DNA of 64,000 nt from Rhizoctonia solani. Lineage: Eukaryota; Basidiomycota; Agaricomycetes; Cantharellales; Ceratobasidiaceae. Positions 35,140 to 47,540 of this stretch are shown piece by piece. The notes under the pieces were generated by a model. It searched no databases. It worked only from the letters and a program-made list of their open reading frames with translations, and was not told the origin of the DNA. Every line of letters begins with the position of its first letter. Position 1 is the stretch's first letter. A program made the position numbers and the translations under genes. The stretch is from the NCBI RefSeq assembly GCF_016906535.1, contig NC_057376.1:1178001-1242000 (forward strand), read 5' to 3'.

Positions 35140-36820
35140 TCATTCCTCATCTTCCTCGTCACTCTCGTCCTGTTGCGATTGCAAGAACTAAATTTAGCCG
35201 AGCGGCATTAGCGATAAATCCCATCCGAGGGCGCATTTATCCATACCTTGACCAGCGGCTCGCTCGCTTTGAGGAAGTGCTGTTTACCCTGTGGTTTGGC
35301 ACCCTTCTGGAACCAATAGATTATCGCCTGGTCGGATACGCAATCTTTATTGTACAAAACCTGGAAAAACCGTGCCGTTGGTGCACCATCCCAAGTAGAT
35401 CGCCGACTCGGCAGAAGAGGCCCCCACGCACCTTGAGAATTTGGGGGAATGCCTTGATGATTCGCGTGTCATCATAGCAGTAGACCTGCACCACATTGAT
35501 CAGCGCAACCTGGGATTTTCCAGTATTGCAGAAGGGCTCGATGATAGGAGCATATTTCTAGAGGAATAACGCTCAATCAAAAAGCTAAATTACTTCCCAT
35601 GCCCATGTGTACGCACCGTCACTTCACGAAGCGCGAGCCCCTCGATTTGGTCCGCACGCGCAGACCAATCGACAGAGGCCATCAGCCCTTGCCAGATGAC
35701 TTGGACAAGTTCCGTTTCGGGCAGAGCTGCCTGGTGTTCCTTAATTGCCGTGATGATCGCCTCAGGCGGCTCTTCGTTTTCGCACATTTCCTTGAGCTGG
35801 GCAATGAGCTGTGTCTTTAGCGCCGATGTTTGTTTTTTGGTGTACCAGTCGGAGATTTGCGGGAGGTTTGCTTCTTTGAAGTGAGTCAAAAGCGCGTCGG
35901 CCGTGCGTTTAGATACTGGGAAAAAGAGCAAAAGATCCTTGATCCCGCCTTTCTTGAGCAAGCTAGACAAGTGATCCATCGTCTGCTCGGCCAAGATAAC
36001 TCGGAAGACGGACGTGACGATGGACAGGGCGGCACCTGCGAAGCCTAGTTGGAACTGCGGCTAGACAAATAGGCGGAGGAGCGACGTACCATCCTTGACG
36101 ATGCTGTCCTTGGTAAGTGTTTGAAGACAACTCGCAGACGCAAGACCTTGGGAGATCATGAGACCCGTTGCGATCGCGACTTTGTCTTTTTGCTCGGGAG
36201 GCCAGCGATGCATGTATTGCATCAAAGTTGGGAGAGACGACTCCTCGAGTGGCCGTTGGAGGTACTTGTACCTAGCGAAGAATGACCGTTTATGCGCGCA
36301 TACGACGCGTATCTGTAAGCTCAGACTTACCTACGAATAAGCTTATTGAAAACTTCGACGTATTTCTTGACTTCATCTATCTGAACAGGCTCCGGAACGT
36401 TGGCGACCGAGAACGGTGACTTGGGTGCGCCATCATCGAGAAAGTTTCCGCCGGGCTGGAGGAGCCCACCGACGATGAGGATTTCAAACAACGCGTCTGC
36501 ATACTTGAGATATTCGAGTGTTCCACCAGCTGCTACGAGTTCCTTTGTATAGCCTTCAAAGTCCCCGGATTGGACAGGTTCGAGATATTTGTATACTTGG
36601 TCGCGAAAGACTGGCAGCGGGGCACGGGGTTAGCGCGAGCAAAACAAGGGTGATTGTATGCACACTCACCGCTCGGTTCGTGTTTAGCTTGCGCCTTGAC
36701 GGCGCCTTTTCTCGCTTTGATTCGGACGCCCTAGGAGTGGATCGAGTGGGTACAATGGGTGATGGGCTCAGCCACAAAACTCACTTGAAGAGACGGTTTT
36801 GCGGTTTGTTGAGAAGACAT
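35140..36820 (-). CDS. eIF5-mimic protein (BZW-type, W2 domain)
   Basis: Cytoplasmic W2-domain protein; relatives (BZW1/2, 5MP) bind eIF2 and eIF3 and tune start-codon choice. It starts MSSQQTAKPSLQ and goes on VYKYLEPVQSGDFEGYTKEL, LEYLKYADALFEILIVGGLL, QPGGNFLDDGAP, PTLMQYMHRWPPEQKDKVAI and LAEQTMDHLSSLLKKGGIKD. The W2 end is ALPETELVQVIWQGLMASVD, KVLYNKDCVSDQAIIYWFQK, LVKFLQSQQDESDEEDEE. Aromatic and acidic boxes of the W2 fold are present. At about 36058 the exon after KDG joins out of frame with QFQLGFAGAALSIV, so one base is probably lost there. Downstream of RPS5 on the same strand. Confidence 0.88.
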
Positions 36821-37132
36821 GCAACACCCGGGATTTTCTTTGCTTGGATCTTACTCGATAAGATTTCAAGTTGCAGTCGTCGTTGTTCAGTCGCCAACCT
36901 CAAAATCAGTCTCATCTTTCGTCACGCACTGCCCGTTTCGGCGCTTGCTCTGGCTGATCGATCCAGTCCCTGAGACAAGCACGCTCAAACAATCACAGAT
37001 ACGAGTGCATAATAGTCTTGTAGTCGACAGTGATAAAACAAATGCATAGTGCAGCCTGACATATAAAGCGGCATACATTTTACAAGCATGCGATGTACAA
37101 AAAGGCCACGCCCAACCCCAGAAAACAAGCCT
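36821..37132. other. Intergenic region between RPS5 and the eIF5-mimic gene
   Basis: 3' flank of RPS5 and promoter of the downstream gene. Nothing further is recognised. Confidence 0.5.
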
Positions 37133-37990
37133 TTACCGGTTAGACTTGGCAACACGCTCGAGCTCGTCCTTTTTCTGTATCGAGAAATAATTGAGTATAA
37201 TTACGGTAAATATTGAGCCAGTACTGACCTTGATGGCATACGAGTTGGAAGAGCCCTTTGCTGCGTTGATGAGTTCATCAGCAAGGCACTCGGCAACAGA
37301 CTTGACGTTACGGAACGCGCTCTCGCGAGTCTGAAATATTTTGAGTTGATATTCTCAAATAAGCTACTGCCACTCACGCCGATCGTCAAGAGGGCAACAG
37401 CCTGGTTGACTCGTCGGAGAGGAGACACATCGACGGCTTGACGACGGACAGTTCCCTGCGAACCGATACGAGTCGAGTCTTCCCTGGGGCCGGTGTTGAC
37501 ATAGCATCAACAAGGACCTGTCACATAGTTTAGATAATTTTCATTTACGCGCATAAATGCGGACCTGGATGGGGTTCTGGTCGGTAAGGAGGTGAATGAT
37601 CTCAAAGGCATGTGCGACGATGCGGACTGCCATCAACTTCTTTCCGTTGTTGCGGCCCTTCATCATCAAGCTGGGAATGTGATTAGATTAATATCTTAGA
37701 ATAAACTATTTTCTTACCTGTCGACGAGACGCTCAACAATCGGCATCTGGGCCTTCTTGAACTGCTTCTTGGCGTAACGGCCAGCAGTGTGGGGGAGGTA
37801 GACAGCGTGACGGATTTGGATGTAGTCGGTCAAGGAGATATCCTTGCACTCAACTCTAGATATCAATGAGCCTCAGTGTATACATGTGTGATCATACTCA
37901 CTCATGGGCCTCCCATCGCCCAAAGAGCTTGACATTGCCCTCAGCACCAACTTTGCTGACATCAGTGGGAAGAGTCTTGACGGCGGCCAT
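37133..37990 (-). CDS. RPS5: 40S ribosomal protein S5 (uS7)
   Basis: Small-subunit head protein at the mRNA exit and E site. The start [20 protein letters not shown] leads to [80 protein letters not shown] and the C-terminal [20 protein letters not shown], then [20 protein letters not shown] and [14 protein letters not shown]. Four or five introns. One base is missing at 37500/37501: [17 protein letters not shown] should continue in another frame as [20 protein letters not shown]. As an essential ribosomal protein, this break is best read as a sequence error. Confidence 0.95.
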
Positions 37991-38581
37991 CTTTTGTGTG
38001 GCGTTTCAAACGTCGGCGTCGAGGTCTTTAAGCCTGTTAGCTACTAATTATTCCTAACACTTGGGGCAACATACCTTGAGGATTGATCGTATCGGAAGCT
38101 CACCGGGATAGATTTGATTCCGGTATGCGGCTTGGTGGTACTACCAAGCTCCTATCTGCACAGCCCTAATCTGATTAGATTGTGAGCTGTGCTACAAGCC
38201 TTTTATCTCGGAATGGCTATCTTGTCCCTCGTATTATCCCCAGTTCGCGTAGTGCAATCGTGGTCTATGTTTGGATCATGTTGACTCGACGTACGCGCGC
38301 TAGACTGCGCGAATCCATATGACTTGTTGCTTTGCATTGATTTCAGTTACTCGATTCTACAAGTTCGTTTTCGTTTGCCGCGACTTATAAATCTAAATCG
38401 CTCCCATTGGCTACATCATCCGCTACGCGCGGGGCCCGTAGCATGACGTGGACCAGACCATCCGGCAAAGAATCTCATCTTATGGCTCGGGATCTTTTGT
38501 TTGTACCATTACCTACCGATCCAATTATAAATAGCAACAACCTAGGTTTATCCCTCTCTTCGTGCTCCCCTTGCCTCTCTA
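37991..38581. other. Divergent promoter region of RPS5 and the ABC transporter
   Basis: 591 bp between start codons. Pyrimidine-rich tracts and a CCGCTACGCGCGGGG patch near 38418 are seen, but no specific site is recognised. Confidence 0.45.
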
Positions 38582-41500
38582 ATGGGGAAAAATCCATTGC
38601 AAAAGCTCTGGCGCCCGGAGCCTGCCCCGCCCAAGTTTGGAGATGGAAAGACGGTGCCTGATGTTGGCGCAAACGTATTCTCGCAGTTTACATTTTGGTG
38701 GCTTGCTCCTTACTTCGTGTAGGATGGTCGCGGCCCTCGAGTCTGAAGGTACGTCACTCTTGTCACTTTCATTTGCAGTCATTCCAAGTCGTCCTCATTT
38801 CTTTTTGCTTGTCAGACCTTTGGGAATTCGATGTCAAGAGACAGGCGTCGGTTTGCGGAGATCGTGTTGAGCGACTGTTCTACGAACGATGTCCGCCCCG
38901 AAAGCGGCCCCCTCACATGCGTTCATCTACTTATGGTATCGTGCCCGATGGTAAACACGAGGACCTTGAGAAAGCCGAGACGTCAAGTGGGGAAGTAGCA
39001 ACGATAGATGGAAAACGTCCGGATGACAAGAGTCCGAATAGTGCTACGAGTAATCAAGGGCCAGGGATGGAAGAGCCGTGGATCCCGCTGCGTGATCACC
39101 CAAACAAATGGGATCAGAGCCTAGTGCGCGCACTCAATCGAGGTGTGCTCATTTGAACTATTCACTCTGTTGGGTATCTTATTCTTCAATTATCGTTTAG
39201 CCTTCTTTTGGCGGTTTTGGACGGCAGGGTTATTCAAAGGTGTTGCGGACGTATTGAATGCTACGACCCGTAAGTCGTAGTTCCACCCCTTGGTTACCCT
39301 TGACCTCACATCAGATTTCGGGCAGCCATTGTCACACGTCTCCTCTTGACATATCTTGGTGAAGCTTATTACTATTCGCGCGGCGTTCCCGGTGCACCTC
39401 AGCCGAGGGCTGCAAGTTATGGATTTGGTTTGGCTATCGCCGTTGCTGTTATGCAAGAAGGTAGGTTCATTCCTATCCAGTGTTTTGAACCATGGCTAAC
39501 GATCGAACGCAGTTAGCTCGTTGTGCACGAATCAGTATTTCTTTAGGGCTATGACAACCGGTTTCTTGATTCGAACGAGTGTAATTTCTACGATCTTTCG
39601 CAAAAGTTTACGACTTTCTGGTCGATCCCGGTGAGTTCGGGCCAGGCAGTGGTACATTCATTTCGCTAATGCACTGTAGGACGAAACATTCTACCGGCCA
39701 GATTACGACTATGATTAGTGCCGACTGTACTAGGCTCGACATGGCTGCTGGTTTTTTCCATATCGTTTGGACGGGTCCGATTGAGATTATTATTGGGTTA
39801 GTTGCTTCGTTTCTTGTTATTGGAGTGTGCTAACAAAATAAATGCATAGAATCGCATTGCTGTAGGGATGATTATGCGCAGTGTTTTGTTCGAAAACTTA
39901 TGTTTGCTCAGCATTCACAACCTAGGATATTCTGCCTTGGTCGGTCTAGGTGTACTCATCTTTGGAATTCCAGTAGTATGTCCCCTCTGCCAATTCTCTG
40001 GTGTACACACCCTGACTTTGAGTCTCAGCAAGCAGTGATGGTCCACCGGATGATACAAGCCCGTCGCTCAACTGTCCAACTAACCGACAAACGAGTTCGG
40101 CTCCTTCAGGAAATTCTCCAAGGCATCCGCGTCCTGGTTCTCTTTGTAAGCAGCCGCGCGGGCGCGCGACTAGCGCGGTTTCTTTATTTGCAACTCATAA
40201 ATCCAAATTTGCAGGGCTGGCAGGGACACTACGGCGAGAAGGTCTTAGGATTTCGAAAACGGGAGTTGACTCGTATCCGTAAGATTGTGAGTGTGCTCGC
40301 AGCCCTCAGTATGTGGCGGAGATTAAAGAATTGAGATTGTACCTAGGCCTTGTACCGTGCTACGATTATTTCGACGATCACGTTCATCCCGATCTTGGCA
40401 GCAACTTTATCGTAAGTATTAATTACGCCAATACGAAACCGGTTACTTACGAGCTCGAGTTAGGTTTATTACGTATGCGCTTACTGGTTAGTTAGATAGC
40501 TTCGGCGTCCGGGTTGCCGATTATGTTTACGCTTTGGTAACAGGTCATGACCTTAATGCGGCAGTTATCTTCTCCAGTTTGCAGCTCTTCAACATTGTGA
40601 GTAGTATAAATCCGATGTCGCCCGTGTGGAACGCTTATACCTGAAACGCAGATTCGTATGCCACTCGTATTCGTGCCATTGGTAAGTGAATAAATCACAT
40701 ATATGCGCCTCATTAGCTGATCTCAAGAGTAGGTTGCTAGCAGCTGTGGTGATGCTTATGTTGCTCTGGGACGTATCAGCAAATTCTTGACTAGTGAGGA
40801 GCTACAAGACGAATTCGAGGTACAACCTGAAAACAAATATGCTGTTGACATTCGGGGCACATTCACTTGGGAACGTGGCGGCGCTCCCCAGATCTGCCCC
40901 CAAGAAAGGCAAAAAGGCAACCGCAGCGGCGAAGGCAGCGGCCGCAGAGGCCCCAAAGCCGACCAAGGAGGAATTAGAAAGAAGAAAGCAGACGATAAGG
41001 AGAAGAAAGCCAAGAAAAGGATAAGAAGAAGAGGGAGAAGGAACGGTTAGCGAAAAAGAGAAAAGGTATAGATCCTAATGATTCGTCGGACGAAGAGGAG
41101 CACGGGCCTGAACCCTTCCGCTGGTGGACGTTGACCTTCAAATACCCCGTGGAGCCTTTGTTGGAATTGTGGGAAAGATCGGCAGTACGTATTTATCTAA
41201 TAACTCGAGAATTAGGGTACTGAGACCCGAAATGTAGGCGGAAAATCATCCCTACTTCAAGCTATGACAGGGGAAATGCGTCGCGTGGCCGGTAAAGTGG
41301 TTCTGGGTGGACAACCGCGTATGCACCGCAACAAGCATGGATTCAGAACATGACTCTACGTCAAAACGTTACGTTTGGGAGGTCCGATGTGCAAACCAGT
41401 TCAGTCAAGTCGTATATGCCTGCGCACTCAGACCGACATTGAAATGCTTCACGACGGAGAGCGACCGAATTGGAGAGCGGGGTGTGAATTTGTCAGGTGA

Positions 41501-44500
41501 GTGGTTACAAGTTGGATACATGCGTATCACTAAGTCTCCTCCTATAGGTGGCCAAAAAGCTCGCATCAATCTTGCCAGGGTCGCCTACTTTGGTCCGGAC
41601 ATTGCGTTTTTGGACGATCCTTTGAGTGCAGTCGATAGGTGAGTATCCTGCCAATCGGTGTATTCCCCAAGTTGATGTCTGTCTGCAGTCATGTCTCCAA
41701 GCACATTCTCGAAAATTGTCTCCTTTCTGGCCCACTTGCTGACAAAACTCGGATATTAGTCACCCATCAGCTGCATGTGCTCCCCTATGTTGACGAGGTC
41801 ATCTTTATGGATAATGGTCGTATTGTTGAGAGGGGAAGATATTCGGACTTGGTCGCTGCCGGCGGACAGTTCAGCCAACTCGTTGCCGAATACGGTGTGG
41901 CAGAACAAGCAGAAAGCAAAAAAGAAGGCGAAGACACGACCGCTACCGCTAAGGACGATAGGGCGAACGAAAAAGATACTCCCGCGACCAAGCTGATGCA
42001 GGGCGACGAACGGAATACCGGTGCTGTCGGCTGGGATGCCTATACTAGTTATATTCGCGCGGCTGGGGGGCTTTCTTGGATGCCTTTCCTAGCACTACTT
42101 TTGAGTTTGGCGCAAACTGCTAATGTCCGTGGTTTCATTCATTGCTTTCCCCCCGTCCGGTGACTGATGCCTTTGTTCAGGTTTTGAGCACACTTTTCCT
42201 CGGTTTCTGGACTTCCAACCATTGGGGTTTACCGCAAGGTGCATATATGGGTATCTATGCGGGGTTGGGATTTGCTACAGCAATCTTCTCATTTATGGGG
42301 TAGGTAATTCACTCGATAACTGCTCCTGTTACCTGATATTACCCTAGTTCATTCGCATTTGCATGGGCTGGATTCACAGCGTCGTTGAATCTATTCACAG
42401 GCGCGTTGGGTGGGGTACTGGGCTCTCCTATGAAGTTCTTTGATACCACTCCAATCGGTGCTATCATAGCGAGACTGAGCAAGGATATTGACACCCTCGA
42501 TGCCAACTTGCCTCAAGCATGGTTTCAGGTATGTTCCGGACGACATAAAACATCTCAGACGATGATTAATTTCGTTGTAGTTGTTGTCCAATGCATTTAG
42601 CATTCTGGGCACTGTTGCACTTGTTTTCTATACATACGCATGGCTCGGAATAAGTCAGTACATCTGGCAAAGAATTACATCATCCTTGACTAACACGAAT
42701 TATGCGGATTAGTGTTCCCCCCCTTGTTCCTCCTCTACTGGTGAGCGACGCCGCTGGCGCATACCGTCAACGTCACTTACATGCAAGTGCTGTACAGGTA
42801 CTTCTCAATGTTTTATCGAAGGACAAGCATCGAAGTCAAACGGCTTGACTCCATTTTACGTTCTCTTTTGTATGCGGCCTTCTCCGAGGCGTTAACTGGG
42901 CTAAGCACAATTCGTGCCTATCGAGAGCAACCTCGCTTTGTTAAGGTGTCCGAGAGGCAGATCGATGTAGAGAACAAAGCGTATTTCATGACCATAGCAT
43001 GTCAGGTACGTCGTAGCGATTAAGTGATTGATTGCTACTAACTGACCGCTATGTAGCGCTATCTGGGTGTTCGACTAGATTTCTTGGGTAACTTGCTCAT
43101 TTTAGGCATCGGCCTTATCGCCGTTGGATTTAGGACGAGTGCAGATCCATCCAAACTTGGAGTTGTATTGACCTACGCGTTGACCATAGTAAGTTCACCC
43201 TCATGGTGGTTGCCGTTAAGATATTGAAGTAAACCTTCCAGACGCAAACATTCTCTCAAATGGTTACTCAGCTTGCCCAGGTGGAGCAGGATATGAACAC
43301 GTGTGTTGAAGTTTGACATTATCTGGGACTACGTCAATTGACCTCATGTCAGGGTCGAACGCATTGTCCACTATCGCAATCTCGAGCAAGAACCCCCTGC
43401 GAAATTGCCTGATGATCCTCCACAAGAATGGCCACAGCAAGGAGGCATCGACTTCCGGAACGTGGCTCTTCGGTACCGGGATGGGTTGCCCCTGGTACTG
43501 GATGGCTTGACATTTGATGTTAAACCTGGAGAACGAGTTGGTATTGTGGGGAGAACAGGAGCAGGTGAGTTCATCTAAGAATGCATTGCAGCGAGTGATC
43601 TGACTCTACGTATTAGGCAAATCATCATTGCTGACCGCATTGTTCCGTGTTGCTCCACTGTCCGGTGGCACTATTGAGATCGATGTGTAAACATCGAGAA
43701 GGTTGGCATTGAAACATTAAGACATCGACTCAGCATCATTCCTCAAGATGCCGTCTTATTTGAAGGTTTGTATTACTTTCAAACCACAAATAAAGTGTTG
43801 ATTTTACCCCATAATTACAGGGACCCTTCGCGAAAACATTGACCCTCTGAAGACCAGAACCGACGAGCACTTGTATTCGGCCCTCCGACGAGTCAAACTA
43901 CTTGGGCCTGGCTCGGGGCCACCACCCAAGGACTCAAAATTACATCTGGACAATGAAGTTCGGGACGATTCGTTCAGCGCAGGCGAGCGACAGTTGTTGG
44001 CACTTGTGAGTTACGTACTTGTAACGATAAATTAAACCCTGCTAAAATGTCTCAAAGTGTCGGGCATTGATCAAGGATCAATGTAAAATACTGATCCTGG
44101 ATGAGGCGACATCCAGTGTAGACGTGGACACCGACTCTATGGTCCAACAGATGATTCAACGCGACTTCCACGGAAAGACACTTCTTTGTATCGCCCATCG
44201 CCGTACGTTCAAACATGTTGATTTGCCTTTGACATAATAACTGACTACATTCGTAGTCAATACCATCGCATTTTACGACAGAGTCTTGGTTATGGATAAA
44301 GGTCGTTTGAAAGAGTACGATACCCCGCTGAACCTCTTTGACAACCCAGGTATGGAATTATCCTTGGCTATATAGGATACTCTAGCTTACTCTGGTACGA
44401 TAGATTCCCAATTCCGGGCAATGTGCGATAAAGCAGGGCTCTCGCGTGCCGATATTGTGAAGATCCGTGCGAATGCCGAGGCGCAGCTTCAAACCGCGGC

Positions 44501-44513
44501 ACTGTCCGCCTAA
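38582..44513 (+). CDS. MRP-type (ABCC) full ABC transporter
   Basis: Probable vacuolar or plasma-membrane conjugate/drug exporter with the order membrane domain, NBD1, membrane domain, NBD2. It starts [20 protein letters not shown]. Visible are [63 protein letters not shown]1 Walker A ([19 protein letters not shown]), signature [19 protein letters not shown] with Walker [57 protein letters not shown]2 Walker [20 protein letters not shown], signature [11 protein letters not shown] and Walker [21 protein letters not shown]. The C-terminus ends [12 protein letters not shown]. About twenty introns. At least seven one-base breaks are seen: about 38717, 38736, 40887, 41018, 41143, 41311 and 43685. 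A Lys-rich linker insertion ([20 protein letters not shown]) precedes NBD1. Decay cannot be excluded, but the motifs are intact. Confidence 0.88.
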
Positions 44514-45203
44514 ACGCTTTTGTGCTATTGTTTTCCCTAGCTTTTGACACATATTATAGAATACTAATTATCACGAATAATATACGTGTTTTCTATTCAA
44601 CCAGGGCGTTATGCACCTCCGGTGGCCGGGTACAGTTAGACAAATAAACCTGGGATGCTCGTGCCCGTATTCAAGTGGTCCGCAGCATGCATACCTGTCC
44701 GCTTGGCCCAACAGTATGCACCGAGCTCTCGAGAGATGATGATCAGAGCGGAGGGTAGGTCCGAGAAGGGCTGAAACTGGGTTCTCTACTGGTGAAGTTG
44801 ACTTTGGGGGCACAACCCACGCCGGTACCTCAACTTCGTTCTTTTTCTCTGGTTCGGAACTCGAGATCATATATCTCGGCGCTAACGAACAGAGCTCGTT
44901 GAACACGTAAAATCTGTTTATACTCCATTAGTCAAATCGAGTGCGATTGCGGTCAAATCGGTCAAAAATATGTGTTTCACTAGATGGCCTACCGCACTTG
45001 GCTCCAGACCGCTGCCCCTGCCACCCTATCGTGGAGGCGCGTAACCCAGGTGAGCGCCCGGTCCCTACAGGATAAAGACTCTGGCATGCGAGGACCGCGA
45101 TGTGGGCTCGGACTCTTAACTGCGACCAGCTGTCCCTCACTAAGTTTAGGGCGCTGCAACTGGGCCCTCGACACCGTTGACGACCACTTGTATCATATCT
45201 CTC
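44514..45203. other. Intergenic region
   Basis: 3' flank of the ABC transporter and 5' flank of the next gene. Short overlapping open frames only; none resembles a known family. Confidence 0.45.
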
Positions 45204-46324
45204 ATGTTCCTCATTACGACTTTACGAAACGAAAAACCTCTACCCTTAATTCCTCGAAACGAGCGGCGTTCTAGACGGCCTTCAGCTCTGGTCGAAGTTG
45301 ATAACTCCTCAGTTTATTCCTATGCAAGCTCTTCAGTCTCTAGGTCCAGTCACAGTGTCCGCCTAGTGAGGGACAGACATGATAGTCAAACAAGTTCATG
45401 TCCTTCCGAGGGCTCCCTGGTTCCATCCATCCTCAAGTCTCGCTCTTCAGAAAGTAGAGATGGGCGTAGACGCTCTCACAGAAAATGTGAGCGACACAAC
45501 TATTATGTTATAGCAACATCACTAACCCATTTATTCACTTCAGCTGTGCGGTTCCTCCCTATCCTGGATACTTTACTTCGCCATGCCCTCCATTCTCGGT
45601 CCATTTTGCATGACTTGAGGTTCTCTCCTCACAGTGCGCGCATGCTCTCAGCGACGAACCATCATGGCTCTGGTGGTTTCAATCCCACACAATACGTGCC
45701 TCTTTGTCCGAGAACCCGCGCTCAACCTGCAGTATCTCCACCAGTGTCACAGATATATATCGTTTCTTACGAATTTCCTTGGGTCATCGAGGTTAATGCG
45801 GCAGTGTCTGACCCTGGGGCACACCATTTTGTAACCTCTGGTCGAGAGAGACACGCAGCTGAACCTTTTGTCACTATTTATGACGTTATGCATGCATTAT
45901 GGGCATATCTGCAGAGGCCGGTGGTTGAATCAGAATGGTACGCCTATATATAGTTCCTCCTCAGCTCAACCTACCACTAACTAACATGACTTAAACTCAG
46001 GTCAGCGTTGTCATCCACACAAAGACGAACTATAAGGCGCACCTGTCTCTCCGCATACGCCCGCGAGCCATCACGCTCATATTCACAAGGCACCATAACT
46101 TCGAGGTCCCGGTCGCAGAAACCAGCCAAAGCAATTGCATCTGAAGACAGAAAGGTCGTAAGGAAAATCGACTGGCTGGGCACATACACTCGCTTTGCTG
46201 GTCTGGGGAAAGACGAGGAATTAATCGCTGACAGAATTGAAGAGCCCTGGAAGAGGAATTGACTTGGGTTCTTGCCCTCGATGAGAATGAATATCGATAT
46301 GACGACGCAGCTACAGGGTATTGA
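45204..46324 (+). CDS. DUF6699-like protein of unknown function
   Basis: Basidiomycete-specific protein type; its function is unknown. It starts MFLITTLRNEKPLPLIPRNE and has a Ser/Arg-rich N-terminal half (SSVYSYASSSVSRSSHSVRL). After an intron at about 45488-45542 the core follows: VRFLPILDTLLRHALHSRSI, LHDLRFSPHSARML, SYEFPWVIEVNAAV, FVTIYDVMHALWAYLQRPVV, TCLSAYA, then IDWLGTYTRFAGLG. The Leu-x-Trp-Asp/His-Leu-Arg, Pro-Trp-x-Ile-x-Val and VxDVLHAI-like pattern is that of DUF6699. The observed frame stops at 46262, but the next frame reads RALEEELTWVLALDENEYRY to TGA 46322, the expected domain end, so one A is probably lost near 46238. Confidence 0.65.
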
Positions 46325-47540
46325 ACGCCACCCCTATTGTCCTCTCCTTTATGCATTATACACAAAATTTACCCTTCCATGGCCCTATATGAATATCAAG
46401 ATGTCTTTGTACTATGTGGTTTGATTAGTTGTTTAAATATTTCTTTGGGTATCTTTAAATTCGCAGTACTACTATCTATACACTAGAATATATGCGTACA
46501 AAACTGAAAATAATAACTTTATTTGTTGTTTTGAATAATTTCGATTCGATAAGAGTACGTTGACAAAAAAAACCTGAGGACGTCGGCAGGGTCGGGTTGT
46601 CTTTAGGCACCATCTACAATCCGCTATCCGGAACTCCGGATATTCGACAGCAATACCCCTCACCCTCACCGCACATTTGCGCCACCGTGATACCTTGAAC
46701 AACACCCTTGATGCGCTCTCCATGCCCCGAATCGATCTGCGGCCGGTCCGCTCCTTGGACTATCATCCGCAACTGGCGTCAACTTGATTTGGGTACGATA
46801 GAATTAGGGCAGTGTAGTTACCACTAACTACTCTCCACCGCAAAGACCCGAGGATCAGCCCATGGGGCCAGACCGTGAGCCCACCGAGCGAGAAAACGCA
46901 TACGTACATCTCCGTGTACGCTCGAATCGAACTTGAGCTTGAGATCGAGGCGACGCTAGCGAAACGGAGGACTTGGTTTAAATTTTAGCCTCGAAAGTAT
47001 GTACGCCCATCTGCGACCGTCGCGCGAGTCATCGAGAAATGCCAAAAACGTGAGGAGAAAGCATGCGACGCACGTTGTAGAGTATATAGGAAAGTTAAAG
47101 AAATAATTAACACTGTATTGCCAGGGAGCGTTGAACGTGCGTATAGGCGAGCTCAATTAATATAGATGAGATTTCTTCGATCTGTGCTCCATACAATAAG
47201 GCACTAAAGCACATCTAGCCCAATCAGCCACGATCGGACCGAGTCCCAATGTGGTGTTTTTTGTGTTTAAGTGTTCTCCAGCTGATTAAAACTGTTTGAA
47301 GGTCTTATTGTTCCACTTGGGCCCAAAAAGGGCAATCAATTGGTTCCGTTTGGTCTTCGCATCACAGATAAGCCAAAATGGTATGCACGGGTCAAGTTGG
47401 GAAAAGAGCACTTCCAATTACGAGAATAATAGCAACAAAAAAAATATAACGAAAGCAAAACAACAATGTTTGTACAATTACAATACTGTAGCCGATAGAT
47501 AAAAATCCTAGTCCCCTATTCTTTGTTTCTATTTGTGCAT
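46325..47540. other. Intergenic region of 1.2 kb
   Basis: AT-rich, with no open frame beyond 83 codons. 3' flanks of two convergent genes. Nothing recognised. Confidence 0.5.

Noticed and set aside
36030..36110. Alternative splice to explain the eIF5-mimic frame break
   Set aside because: No donor or acceptor combination nearby restores the family sequence, so a one-base loss is preferred.
38582..44513. ABC transporter as a pseudogene
   Set aside because: Although many frame breaks are present, all catalytic motifs and splice sites are kept, and similar breaks hit essential genes in the same window; error is the simpler reading.
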